DNA of 38,840 nucleotides from DASUTB01 sp036374835 (GTDB lineage: Bacteria > Actinomycetota > Actinomycetes > Jiangellales > Jiangellaceae), in the NCBI GenBank assembly GCA_036374835.1, contig DASUTB010000114.1, positions 1 to 38,840 on the forward strand, in the 5' to 3' direction. Shown piece after piece: positions 1-7,471 of this stretch (the stretch's first letter is position 1; every line of letters begins with the position of its first letter). Both the position numbers and the translations under genes were made by a program. Under the pieces are notes generated by a model. That model was not told the origin of the DNA. It worked only from the letters and a program-made list of their open reading frames with translations, and did no database searches.

Positions 1-103
1 GGCCGGGCGTTCCGGCAGTGGTGCCGAGGGCTTCGGCCGCCGCCAGGCGCGACCTGTCACCCGGCTACCAGGCAGCACACGTCCAGGGCGTTCGCCTCGA
101 CGG
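1..103. other. Window edge, no gene assigned
   Basis: This GC-rich stretch lies downstream of prfB on the minus strand. An open minus-strand reading frame runs off the window edge but shows no recognisable motif, so no gene is called. In many actinobacteria ftsE/ftsX follow prfB, but no FtsE start is visible in these 103 bases. Confidence 0.4.
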
Positions 104-1201
104 CTACTGCTGCTTGCGCCAGCGGATGGCCGCCTCGAGGAAGCCGTCGATGTCGCCGTCGAGCACGGCCTGCGGGTTTCCCACCTCATACTCGGTGCGC
201 AGATCCTTGACCATCTGATACGGGTGCAGGACGTACGAGCGCATCTGATTGCCCCACGAGGAACCGTCGCCCTTCAGCGCGTCGAGCGCCGCCTGCTCTT
301 CCTGCCGCTTGCGCTCGAGCAGCTTGGCCTGCAGGACGTTCATCGCCGACGCCTTGTTCTGTAGCTGCGACTTCTCGTTCTGGCAGGAGACCACGATTCC
401 GGTCGGCAGGTGGGTGATCCGTACCGCGGAGTCGGTCGTATTGACGCTCTGTCCGCCGGGTCCCGACGAGCGGAACACGTCGACCCGGATCTCCGTCTCC
501 GGGATCTCGATGTGGTCGGTCTGTTCCACGACGGGCAGCACCTCGACCCCGGCGAACGACGTCTGCCGGCGACCCTGGTTGTCGAACGGGCTGATCCGCA
601 CGAGTCGGTGGGTGCCCTGCTCCACCGAGAGGGTGCCGTACGCGTAGGGGGCGTGCACGACGAACGTCGCGGACTTGATGCCCGCCTCCTCGGCGTAGGA
701 GGTGTCGTACACCTCGGTCTTGTAACCGTTGCGCTCGGCCCAGCGCAGGTACATGCGCATCAGCATCTCGGCCCAGTCCGCCGCGTCCACCCCGCCGGCC
801 TCGGCGCGGATCGTGACGACCGCGTCGCGCTGGTCATACTCACCGGCGAGCAAGGTTCGGACCTCGAGTTCGGAGACCAGTTTGGAGACCGCCTCGAGCT
901 CGCGCCCGGCGTCGGCGATCGCGTCGGCGTCGTTCTCTTCGCGCGCCAGTTCGACGAGGATGGGCAGGTCATCGAGCCGCTGGCGCAGCTCGGTGAACTT
1001 GCGCAGCTGCGCCTGGAGGCTCGAGAGCTTGCTCGTGACCTGCTGCGCATGCTTGACGTCGTCCCACAAGCCCGGGTCGGCCGACTTGGCTTCGAGTTCG
1101 GCGACCTCGGCCCGCATCTGCTCAGGGTTCAGTACCTGTTCGATGCTGGTGAGAGTCTGTTCGAGATCGCTGATCTCGGCGTCGAAGTCGGTAGTGCTCA
1201 C
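104..1201 (-). CDS. prfB: Peptide chain release factor 2 (RF2)
   Basis: Class I release factor that reads UGA and UAA in the ribosomal A site and triggers peptidyl-tRNA hydrolysis in the cytoplasm. The product is 365 aa, the usual RF2 length. It carries the RF2-specific tripeptide SPF at about residues 204-206 and the catalytic GGQ at 249-251 within GPGGQSVN. The GTG at 1201 was chosen because homology begins there; upstream in-frame codons run into an intergenic repeat. No internal in-frame UGA is seen, so there is no programmed frameshift as in E. coli. A -10-like TAGTCT lies 8 nt before the GTG, so the mRNA may be nearly leaderless. No Shine-Dalgarno is evident. Identity is secure; only the start has some doubt. 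Confidence 0.97.
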   Translation of the reverse strand: MSTTDFDAEISDLEQTLTSIEQVLNPEQMRAEVAELEAKSADPGLWDDVKHAQQVTSKLSSLQAQLRKFTELRQRLDDLPILVELAREENDADAIADAGRELEAVSKLVSELEVRTLLAGEYDQRDAVVTIRAEAGGVDAADWAEMLMRMYLRWAERNGYKTEVYDTSYAEEAGIKSATFVVHAPYAYGTLSVEQGTHRLVRISPFDNQGRRQTSFAGVEVLPVVEQTDHIEIPETEIRVDVFRSSGPGGQSVNTTDSAVRITHLPTGIVVSCQNEKSQLQNKASAMNVLQAKLLERKRQEEQAALDALKGDGSSWGNQMRSYVLHPYQMVKDLRTEYEVGNPQAVLDGDIDGFLEAAIRWRKQQ

Positions 1202-1209
1202 GTCACACA

Positions 1210-1240
1210 AGACTACCCGCCCTGCGAATGACCACGTTAA
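1210..1240 (-). promoter_or_regulatory. Putative prfB promoter using a repeat end as -35
   Basis: On the minus strand TTAACG (1235-1240) is followed by a 19-nt spacer and TAGTCT (1210-1215), then 8 nt to the GTG start of prfB. The TTAACG belongs to the outer end of the 139-bp repeat at 1226-1364. The match to sigma-70-type boxes is visible; activity is inferred. Confidence 0.45.
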
Positions 1241-1364
1241 GCACGCATTTCCCCGCCAAACCCGGGCTTCAGGCACAGCAAAGCACACACAAGCCGAGCA
1301 AAGCGACCTTGCCAGCCTTGTAGCCGTCGTTTGGCCGAGAAACGCCAGCTTTGCGTGATCATTC
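1226..1364. repeat. 139-bp inverted-module intergenic repeat, copy A (complete)
   Basis: The left end reads GAATGACCACGTTAAGC and the right end, reverse complemented, GAATGATCACGCAAAGCT, giving imperfect terminal inverted repeats. Each end continues into a module of about 50 bases matching other copies in the window. The right end supplies the TGA stop (1359-1361) of the TadG-like gene; the left end faces the prfB start. It has the same 139-bp length as the copy at 13831-13969. No coding capacity is apparent. The architecture resembles a REPIN (two inverted REP units) or a small MITE. Confidence 0.8.
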
Positions 1365-1802
1365 GATGGGGGCGATCGCACTGGCATGTGCGGTCACGGT
1401 GACGCCGGTGTCCGTCCCGACCGCCCACACGAAGTCCATCCGCGCGCTCAGCTCGACCGTCACGGTGCCGTCGTCGGAAACGGTCACGTCGGCGATGGTG
1501 AACTCGTCGAACCGGCCGGCGAGCCCGTGCCGGGCCGCGTACGCGCCAACCTCGTCATGGGCGTCGCCGGCCGCGAGCGGCAGCACGTCGCCGAACTCCC
1601 CTGAATAGATCGCGGCCTCGGCGACCTCCTGTGCCGCGGCGATCGCCGCGCCGTCCGCCCACGACGCGAGCGACCGTCGATAGAGAAAGGCCTTCGACGC
1701 GTTCGCCACGACCACGATGGCGACCAGCACGATCGCCACGAAACCGATCAGCATCGGCGTCAGCTGCCCTTGCTCACGCCGGCCCGCTTGCGCGGCACTC
1801 AC
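1359..1802 (-). CDS. TadG-like pilus assembly protein (Rv3654c-type)
   Basis: The product is 147 aa. A short basic N-terminus is followed by one hydrophobic segment at about residues 14-35, then an extracytoplasmic domain with an alanine-rich helix and a beta-rich C-terminus. This fits the minor pseudopilin/TadG-like proteins that end actinobacterial tad operons. The prepilin-like G-QLT junction lacks the Glu+5 found in the two upstream TadE proteins, so processing is uncertain. The GTG start overlaps the TGA of the preceding gene (GTGA), indicating translational coupling. The stop codon TGA lies inside the end of a 139-bp repeat. Family assignment rests on topology and operon position rather than a strong motif. 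Confidence 0.75.
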   Translation of the reverse strand: MSAAQAGRREQGQLTPMLIGFVAIVLVAIVVVANASKAFLYRRSLASWADGAAIAAAQEVAEAAIYSGEFGDVLPLAAGDAHDEVGAYAARHGLAGRFDEFTIADVTVSDDGTVTVELSARMDFVWAVGTDTGVTVTAHASAIAPIE

Positions 1803-2224
1803 GACCCGCTCCAGTAGCGGTCGACCGGGGCGGCATGGGTGCCTTGCACCGGGATCTCGGCGTTCACCGTGTCGGCGAGCACGTCGGGCAGCAGCGGCAA
1901 CTGGACGGTCGCCGCCACCGTCACCGTGATCTCACCGCCGGGCGCGAAGCACGGGTCGGTCGTGCACTCGAACGTCAGCTCCACGTCAGTAGGCTCGACG
2001 CCCTGATCGTCCAGCGCGATCGCGGCCGCCGTCCGCGCCGCTTCCTCATCGCCGGTCGCCGCGAGCAGCCGGCCCGCCTCGCGGGCGGCCTGGGTGACGC
2101 CGTAGGCCGTGCGCTGGACGTCGAGCAAGGTCAGCATGACGTAGACGAGTGGTACCAGCAGCAAGATTCCGAGGAAGTAAAATTCGACGATCGCGCTTCC
2201 ACTCTCGCCGGGGCGACGCGTCAC
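1799..2224 (-). CDS. TadE-family pseudopilin (second copy)
   Basis: The 141-aa product has a prepilin-type N-terminus: a short basic leader ending in Gly, then SAIVEF with Glu at +5, followed by a single hydrophobic helix of about 20 residues (TadE-like domain). The remainder is an exported domain with two cysteines (CTTDPC) that could form a disulfide. TadE/TadF pseudopilins are minor components of the Flp pilus machine at the cytoplasmic membrane, processed by a dedicated prepilin peptidase. The start overlaps the stop of the first TadE gene, and the end overlaps the TadG-like gene. A TadF designation is equally possible. Confidence 0.85.
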   Translation of the reverse strand: MTRRPGESGSAIVEFYFLGILLLVPLVYVMLTLLDVQRTAYGVTQAAREAGRLLAATGDEEAARTAAAIALDDQGVEPTDVELTFECTTDPCFAPGGEITVTVAATVQLPLLPDVLADTVNAEIPVQGTHAAPVDRYWSGS

Positions 2225-2619
2225 AGCGACTCCTCGTCGACGGCATGGCCGGTGACGGTCAGCACGCGCTCGATACCGAGCAGTCCGAACAGCGGCAGCG
2301 TCGCGGTGACCTCGACCTCCACCGCGTCCACGCCGCCAACATCGACCACCCGCGACGTGACCCCTTGGGCCAGATCCTCGGACAACGACTCGGCGATCAG
2401 CTCACGGGTGCGCCGTTCCCCGTCGGCGAGGGTGCGGTTCGCGCTGGCGGCATGCCGCGCGCCCTCGGACGCCGACGCGACGAGCGTATTGCGGACGTGG
2501 ATCACCAGGCCGAGTTGCACGATGCCCAGGAACAGCGTGACCAGCACGATCGAGACGAGCGTGAACTCGACGACCGATGAACCACGTTCGCGCCCGGCAC
2601 GCAGACGCGCAACCGTCAC
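2221..2619 (-). CDS. TadE-family pseudopilin (first copy)
   Basis: The product is 132 aa from the GTG at 2619. The leader RLRAGRERG is followed by SSVVEF with Glu+5 and a hydrophobic helix, a canonical type IV/Flp prepilin cleavage context. The body resembles TadE-like domains: a helix running through EGARHAA, then a beta-rich region. The GTG start was chosen because it overlaps the TGA of the upstream 53-aa gene (GTGA), matching the coupling seen throughout this operon; an upstream ATG would overlap that small gene extensively. It probably acts as a minor pilin in Flp pilus assembly. Confidence 0.86.
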   Translation of the reverse strand: MTVARLRAGRERGSSVVEFTLVSIVLVTLFLGIVQLGLVIHVRNTLVASASEGARHAASANRTLADGERRTRELIAESLSEDLAQGVTSRVVDVGGVDAVEVEVTATLPLFGLLGIERVLTVTGHAVDEESL

Positions 2620-2777
2620 GACACGACGGCCTCGAGGGCGCGCTCCAGGATGTCGCGCAGATACGGTTCGGCGAACTGCCACAGCACGGCAACCAGGCCG
2701 GCGGTCATGATCGTGACCAGCACCCAACCGGGTACGTCCCCGCGTTCGCGGTCAACCTGTCGGATACGCCTACTCAT
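2616..2777 (-). CDS. 53-aa membrane peptide of the tad operon (pilin-like?)
   Basis: A short gene lies between tadC and the first tadE. It encodes 53 aa: a charged N-terminus (RRIRQVDRERGDVPGW), one transmembrane helix at about residues 17-34, and an acidic/amphipathic tail. A strong GAGGAG Shine-Dalgarno precedes the ATG at 2777, and its TGA overlaps the next start. By position and topology it could be the Flp-type major pilin or a small assembly factor. It lacks the usual Glu+5 after a processing glycine, so it is not a canonical Flp pilin. The gene is well supported; the function is open. Confidence 0.8.
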   Translation of the reverse strand: MSRRIRQVDRERGDVPGWVLVTIMTAGLVAVLWQFAEPYLRDILERALEAVVS

Positions 2778-2787
2778 TGACTCTCCT

Positions 2788-3726
2788 CTACGGAACGATG
2801 GCGTTGATCTGGATCAAGCCGGGGTAAAGCGCGAAGAGCACGGTCACCGGCAAGATCAGGAAGACGACGGGGATCATCATCGCGATCTCCTTTCGTCCGC
2901 CCACTTCCATCAGGTGCCGCTTGCGCGCTTCCCGGACGTCGGCGGCCTGGGCACGCAACACGTCCGCCAATGGCGTGCCACGCTCGAGCGCCACCGCGAT
3001 GCCGTCGGTGAACCGGGCCAGTTGCGGCAAGCTCGTCCGAGCGCCGATCCGGTCCAGCGCCTCGATCAGGCCGGTCCCGGTCCGGGTCTCGGCGAGCGCC
3101 CGGTTGAGCTCAGCGCCCAGCTCACCGTGGCTGGTTCGGGAGACCCTCTCCAGCGCATTGACCGGTGCCTCGCCGGCCGCTACCGCAAGCGCGAGCAGGT
3201 CGGCGACCGCGGGGAACTCGGCCATCATCTGCTGCTCACGATGGCGGACGTCCCTGGTCAACTTCTGGTCTCGCGCTACAACGCCGGACACGGCCGCGGC
3301 GACGCAGAACACGACCAGCGCGGCCGGGGATCGGCCCCCGGCCTGTAGCACCAGGCTCACCATCACCGCCCCGGCGAACGCGAGCGCGCCCCACACCAGC
3401 TGCTCGATCCGGAACTGGTGTACCGACATGGACGACCCGGCCTGGTCGAGCCGCCGCCGCACGGACGCGCTCCCGCCCAGTACCCGCTCCAGCGCGTCCG
3501 CGCCCGCCGACAGGTAGGGACGGACGAGCCGCTCCAGCGTCGGCAGTGGTGTCACGGTTCGCTCCCCGCCCGCGGCGCCGGACGTCCAGCCCACCTCACG
3601 CACGTCCGTGACGTACGGCGAGACGCGCTCAGCCAAGCCCACGTCGCGGCGGAACGGCAGCCGCGTCCAGATCAGCACGAGCCCGAGCCCGGCCACCAGC
3701 CCGAGCGCCGCCCCGACCGCCGTCAC
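2788..3726 (-). CDS. tadC: TadC-family pilus assembly membrane protein
   Basis: The 312-aa integral membrane protein has the GspF/T2SSF architecture. There is an N-terminal transmembrane helix, a basic cytoplasmic stretch, two membrane helices near residues 120-165, then a cytoplasmic helical bundle with the MAEFPAVADLLALAVAAG segment typical of TadC, and a C-terminal helix ending in LPVTVLFALYPGL. TadB and TadC form the inner-membrane platform driven by the TadA ATPase. GTG at 3726 was chosen because it overlaps the tadB stop (GTGA). A longer upstream frame exists but covers tadB and cannot be real. Confidence 0.92.
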   Translation of the reverse strand: MTAVGAALGLVAGLGLVLIWTRLPFRRDVGLAERVSPYVTDVREVGWTSGAAGGERTVTPLPTLERLVRPYLSAGADALERVLGGSASVRRRLDQAGSSMSVHQFRIEQLVWGALAFAGAVMVSLVLQAGGRSPAALVVFCVAAAVSGVVARDQKLTRDVRHREQQMMAEFPAVADLLALAVAAGEAPVNALERVSRTSHGELGAELNRALAETRTGTGLIEALDRIGARTSLPQLARFTDGIAVALERGTPLADVLRAQAADVREARKRHLMEVGGRKEIAMMIPVVFLILPVTVLFALYPGLIQINAIVP

Positions 3727-4586
3727 CGCAGCACCCGCTGCTCGGCGGGCAGCCGGCCGAGCCTGGCCATCAGCCGATAGGCGACCGCGCAGACACCGCC
3801 GCCGATCGCCAGCACGAGCACGCCGGACGGATTGTTGAACGCTTGGATCGCCTCGGTCCGCAGCGACAGTAGGGCCAGCATCACCCACGGAGCCGCGACG
3901 GCGAGCCGGGCGGCGTTGATGACCCAGCTCTGCCGCGCCTCGAGTTCCGAACGGGTGCGGACGTCGTCCCGCAAGAACTCCGACAAGGTCCGCAGCAACC
4001 GGCCAAGATCGGTTCCGCCGACATCGCGGGCGATCCGCAACGACTCGCAGATGCGGTCGCCGGTCGGATCGCCGAGCCGGTCGCGCAGCCGGTTGAGCGA
4101 GTCCTCGAACCGTCCGGTGGCGCGGTAGTCCTCGCCGAACCGCTCGAACGGGTCGCGCAATGCCGGCGGTCCGCGGGTGCCGAGCTGGGTCAACGCCTCG
4201 GGCAGCGAGAGCCCGGCCCGAACCGCCGAGGCGAGGCTGTCCACCGCGTCCGGCCACAGCTCGCGCAACTCGGCACGGCGTTTGCGGGCACGGACTCGCA
4301 GCAGTAGCACCGGGGCGTACGCGGCGAACGCACCGAACACGAGCGCTATCGGCCAGGTGCGGGACAGGCCAAGGAACCCGAGCCCAATGGCGAAGCCCAA
4401 CCCGGCGGACGTCACCACGATCTGGCGCGGCCGCACCGCCTCGACGCCGGCTGCCGAGATCAGCTCGGCCAGCCGTCCAGGGCGACGCTGCCTCGGCCGG
4501 CGTGCGCCCCACGGCGGTGCGCCGGTGACCGACTGCACGATCAGTACCAGCCCCACGCCGAAGGTCAGCCCGAGCAGCGCACCCAT
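3723..4586 (-). CDS. tadB: TadB-family pilus assembly membrane protein
   Basis: The 287-aa GspF-type protein has an N-terminal helix, two central membrane helices (about residues 55-95), a T2SSF-like bundle beginning ELWPDAVDSLASAVRAGLSL, and a C-terminal pair of hydrophobic helices. It is the partner of TadC in the pilus platform at the cytoplasmic membrane. Its ATG overlaps the tadA stop (ATGA) and its TGA overlaps the tadC start, so tadA-tadB-tadC are translationally coupled. Confidence 0.92.
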   Translation of the reverse strand: MGALLGLTFGVGLVLIVQSVTGAPPWGARRPRQRRPGRLAELISAAGVEAVRPRQIVVTSAGLGFAIGLGFLGLSRTWPIALVFGAFAAYAPVLLLRVRARKRRAELRELWPDAVDSLASAVRAGLSLPEALTQLGTRGPPALRDPFERFGEDYRATGRFEDSLNRLRDRLGDPTGDRICESLRIARDVGGTDLGRLLRTLSEFLRDDVRTRSELEARQSWVINAARLAVAAPWVMLALLSLRTEAIQAFNNPSGVLVLAIGGGVCAVAYRLMARLGRLPAEQRVLR

Positions 4587-5821
4587 CAGACCACGCCTCG
4601 AGGCGCACCGAGCAGCGCCGGCAGGTCGATTCCGGCCCGGGCGAAGCGCTCCGGATGCGGCGGAAACCCGCCGTCCCGCTCCAGCGTTCCGCCGCGGTCG
4701 CTGAAAATCGGCTCCAGCTCGATCTGCTCGCCCTCGGTCCGGCCCGGAACACCGACGATCTCGCGGACGCGCCGCACGCCGTCCGCTTCAGTCGCGATGT
4801 GGATCACGACATCTACCGCGGCGGCCACGGTCGGAACCACGAAGCGGCTCCCGATGTTCTCGCCCGCGAGCAGCGGCAACGTGCAAAGCTTGGTCACCGC
4901 TTCGCGGGCCGTGTTCGCGTGAATGCTCGACATGCCGGGCATGCCGGAGTTCAACGCGATCAGCAGGTCGAGGCATTCGGCCTGGCGAACCTCGCCGACC
5001 ACGATTCGCTGCGGCCGCATCCGGAGCGCCTCCCGGACGAGGTTGCGCAGCGTCACCTCGCCGGTCCCCTCCAGGCTCGGCTGCCTGGTCTGCATCCGGA
5101 CGATGTCCGGCAACTGCACCTTGAGCTCGAACACCTCCTCGCAGGTGATGACGCGCTCGCGGGCCGGAACCGCGCTGAGCAGGCAGTTGAGCAGTGTCGT
5201 CTTACCCGCCTGGGTGCCACCGGCGACGACGATGTTCAGCCCGGCCGCCACACAGCCGGCAAGGAACGACGCCGCATGCCGAGTCACTGTTCCGAGCCCC
5301 ACCAGTTCGTCCAGCGTGGTGGCTCGGACGACGAACTTTCGAATGTTGACGGCCCAGTGCTCGGCGGTGATGTCCGGGATGACGACGTGCAGCCGGCTGC
5401 CGTCCGGCAGCGTCGCGTCGACGAAAGGGCTGGACAGGTCGATGCGCCTGCCCGAACTCTTCAGCATGCGCTCGACGAGGTCGCGCACCTCGGCGGGCTG
5501 CAGGATCGTCGTGGTGAGCTCGCTGCGCCCGTGCTTGGCGATGAAGACCCGGCTGGGCTCATTGACCCAGATCTCCTCAACGTCCGGATCGTCGAGATAC
5601 CGCTGCAGCGGCCCGAACCCGGCGACCGCGTCGAGCACCTGCTTAGCCGTTTGGGCATGATCGTTCAGCGGCGGCAGCGAACGGGTGAGGCTGCGTTCGT
5701 CGTACTCAGCGAGAACGTCGTTGATGATCTTCTGGACGCCGTTCCGGTCGGCCACAGGGTCCAAGCCCTGGCGGCGCACGACATCACGTACTTCAGCGTC
5801 GATGATCTCGACCGCGGACAT
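4586..5821 (-). CDS. tadA: TadA/CpaF-family secretion ATPase
   Basis: The 411-aa hexameric ATPase would power Flp pilus assembly from the cytoplasmic face. Visible motifs from the 5821 start: the CpaF signature LDAVAGFGPLQRYLDDP with WVNEP near residues 62-90, Walker A GGTQAGKT at about 201-208, the Asp-box region VITCEE, Walker B RIVVGEVR at about 273-279, and the HANTA motif. ATG at 5821 was preferred over the ATG at 5842 because a GGGGAGCGGGG purine stretch directly precedes it. It is the first gene of the tad operon. A TadZ/CpaE partner normally precedes tadA, but here the neighbour is imuB, 70 bases away on the same strand. Confidence 0.93.
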   Translation of the reverse strand: MSAVEIIDAEVRDVVRRQGLDPVADRNGVQKIINDVLAEYDERSLTRSLPPLNDHAQTAKQVLDAVAGFGPLQRYLDDPDVEEIWVNEPSRVFIAKHGRSELTTTILQPAEVRDLVERMLKSSGRRIDLSSPFVDATLPDGSRLHVVIPDITAEHWAVNIRKFVVRATTLDELVGLGTVTRHAASFLAGCVAAGLNIVVAGGTQAGKTTLLNCLLSAVPARERVITCEEVFELKVQLPDIVRMQTRQPSLEGTGEVTLRNLVREALRMRPQRIVVGEVRQAECLDLLIALNSGMPGMSSIHANTAREAVTKLCTLPLLAGENIGSRFVVPTVAAAVDVVIHIATEADGVRRVREIVGVPGRTEGEQIELEPIFSDRGGTLERDGGFPPHPERFARAGIDLPALLGAPRGVV

Positions 5822-5890
5822 CCCCGCTCCCCGGATGATCATGTCTCAATGAGCGAGAATTATGCCCGCGGTTCGGGTTCTTGCCTACCC

Positions 5891-7435
5891 CTAGTCATAA
5901 ATTCCTTCCACCGACCACCGGCCGTCGTCGAGGACGAGCAGCAGCGCCCGTCCGTCGCCGGTCGCCACCTGAAATCGGACGACACGCTGCACCTGCGCCG
6001 GATCCCACCACCGGTCGCGTACCGGCCACGGCCCGGCCCACCCGGTCACCGCAAGCTCCTCCCCGTCCAGAACCACCGTCGCCGGTGGAGCGGATACGAC
6101 GCAACGACCGCTGACGCTTACCGGCCGACCGGCGTCGTCCAGCACGTCGGCCCAACGCGGCTGTTGTGGAACGACCGCGGGAGCCGGCGCCGGCAGCCGG
6201 CCAGGCCACGGCAGATCCGCCGGAACGTCCGTCGTCCGCCGGTCTCCCCACGGAACCCGGACGATGCGCTCCCCCGGCCCGCGTCCTCCGGAGCGCACCG
6301 GCCGGGTGACGCCGGCATGGCCGAGCATCACCTGGATCCGGGACGCCGCCCGGTCGACCACGCCGCTGACGTCGCCGGCTCCCCACAGTTCCAGTTGCCG
6401 CCCGCCGTCGGTGACGATCTGGTCCGGCGCCAGCCGCAGCCGCGCCACACCCCGCTCGTCCCCATGATCACCGGCACTTTTCCCATCATGCGTGTGAAAA
6501 GTGCCGGTGATCATGGGCGACAGCTGCCAGCGAACCCGCTCGGCCAGCGCCAGTGACGACAACGCACCGTCATGGCGCCAGAGGCGGTTCCGCGTCCGGC
6601 CGTCCGACAGCGTGACCTCCACCTCGACCCGGACACAGGCCAGCCCGCGGCTGCGCATGCCCTCGTGAAACTCGTCGGCAAGCGTCTTGGCCGCGAATAC
6701 GACCGGCTCGGCATCACGGGGCGGATCGAACTCGCAGCTCACCGACAGGTCTTCGACCGGACGGCGAGTGGCCGGCGGGCGGGCGTCCGCCCCGATGGCC
6801 AGCCGGCGCGCCACCGCGCCGTCCGGTCCGAACCGGGACGCGACGTCTCGCGCCGGCATTGTGGCCAGTTCTCCGAGTGTCCTGATCCCGAGCCTGATCA
6901 GGGTTCCGGCCAGTTCCGGACGGTCCAGCACCGAGACCGGCTGCGGTGCCAGGAACGCGGTTGTCTCCCCGGTCGGGATCACCGCGCCGGACGGATGGAC
7001 GCGTGCGGCCAGCGTGGCGGCGAACGTCCCGTCCGCGACGCCGACCGAGGCGTCGAAACCCGCTTCGGCGAGCGCACTTCGAATGGCCGCGGCCACTTGT
7101 TCCTCCCCGCCGTAATAGCGGGACGGCCCACGGGCGGGGACGGCGATCAGCCCGGGGCGGACCACCTCCACCCGCGGGCACAGTTCTTCGACCACCGCGA
7201 TGACTCTTTCGAACGCTCGCCCCTGAGCATCCGGATCGTCCGGGTAGATGGCCAGGTCAGCGCACCGTCGTTGGGCGTCTCGCAGCTTCATCCCACGCCG
7301 GACCCCGGCTTCGCGCGCCACGGGAGTACATGCCGCCACCCGCCCGCCGGCGATCACTGCGACGAGCGCTCGTGGATCCGCCCCGGCCGCCACGACCGGC
7401 CAATCCGGGCACCACACCACGAGTACTCGGCTCAC
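5891..7435 (-). CDS. imuB: ImuB, catalytically inactive Y-family polymerase homolog
   Basis: The 514-aa subunit of the damage-inducible ImuA'-ImuB-DnaE2 mutasome acts as a hub linking DnaE2 to the beta clamp. The Y-family fold is visible (helix-hairpin-helix RLGIRTLGELATMPA at about 181-195). The catalytic acidic residues are absent: WCPDWP replaces the DMD-type motif and VPARGPSRYYGG the SxDE motif. A QLELWG motif at 347-352 matches the mycobacterial ImuB clamp-binding motif. A 57-base perfect palindrome is embedded in frame at residues 307-325. GTG at 7435 is 36 bases after the imuA' stop, so the two are probably co-transcribed from the SOS promoter. Confidence 0.93.
   Translation of the reverse strand: MSRVLVVWCPDWPVVAAGADPRALVAVIAGGRVAACTPVAREAGVRRGMKLRDAQRRCADLAIYPDDPDAQGRAFERVIAVVEELCPRVEVVRPGLIAVPARGPSRYYGGEEQVAAAIRSALAEAGFDASVGVADGTFAATLAARVHPSGAVIPTGETTAFLAPQPVSVLDRPELAGTLIRLGIRTLGELATMPARDVASRFGPDGAVARRLAIGADARPPATRRPVEDLSVSCEFDPPRDAEPVVFAAKTLADEFHEGMRSRGLACVRVEVEVTLSDGRTRNRLWRHDGALSSLALAERVRWQLSPMITGTFHTHDGKSAGDHGDERGVARLRLAPDQIVTDGGRQLELWGAGDVSGVVDRAASRIQVMLGHAGVTRPVRSGGRGPGERIVRVPWGDRRTTDVPADLPWPGRLPAPAPAVVPQQPRWADVLDDAGRPVSVSGRCVVSAPPATVVLDGEELAVTGWAGPWPVRDRWWDPAQVQRVVRFQVATGDGRALLLVLDDGRWSVEGIYD
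6461..6517. repeat. Perfect 22-bp inverted repeat inside imuB
   Basis: The arms 6461-6482 and 6496-6517 are exact reverse complements (core CATGATCACCGGCAC) around a 13-base loop. The whole 57 bases equal 19 codons and begin exactly on a codon boundary, encoding PMITGTFHTHDG and the following seven residues. The segment lies about 20 residues before the clamp-binding motif, in a region that is usually a variable linker. It looks like insertion of a mobile REP-type palindrome into a gene. Confidence 0.9.
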
Positions 7436-7471
7436 CTGATCACCCGCTTGCCCGTGAATCCACTGGCGGGT

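Noticed and set aside
1202..1387. A longer prfB start adding about 62 residues upstream
   Set aside because: The extension is repeat-derived sequence and RF2 homology begins at the GTG at 1201.
2788..4752. A 654-codon minus-strand frame running through tadB and tadC
   Set aside because: Its first half is out of frame with tadB, which has clear GspF-type homology. Only the part after the GTG at 3726 is TadC.
5640..5667. TGATCGTTCAG-like stretch in tadA resembling the outer end of the 139-bp repeats
   Set aside because: Only about ten bases match loosely, it lies within conserved CpaF coding sequence, and the hairpin module does not follow.
6461..6517. The imuB palindrome as an intrinsic terminator
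   Set aside because: It lies in the middle of an intact frame, exactly on codon boundaries, with no U-tract.
4655..6556. A 633-codon plus-strand frame opposite tadA and imuB
   Set aside because: It is antisense to two well-supported genes with recognised motifs; long antisense frames are expected at this GC content.
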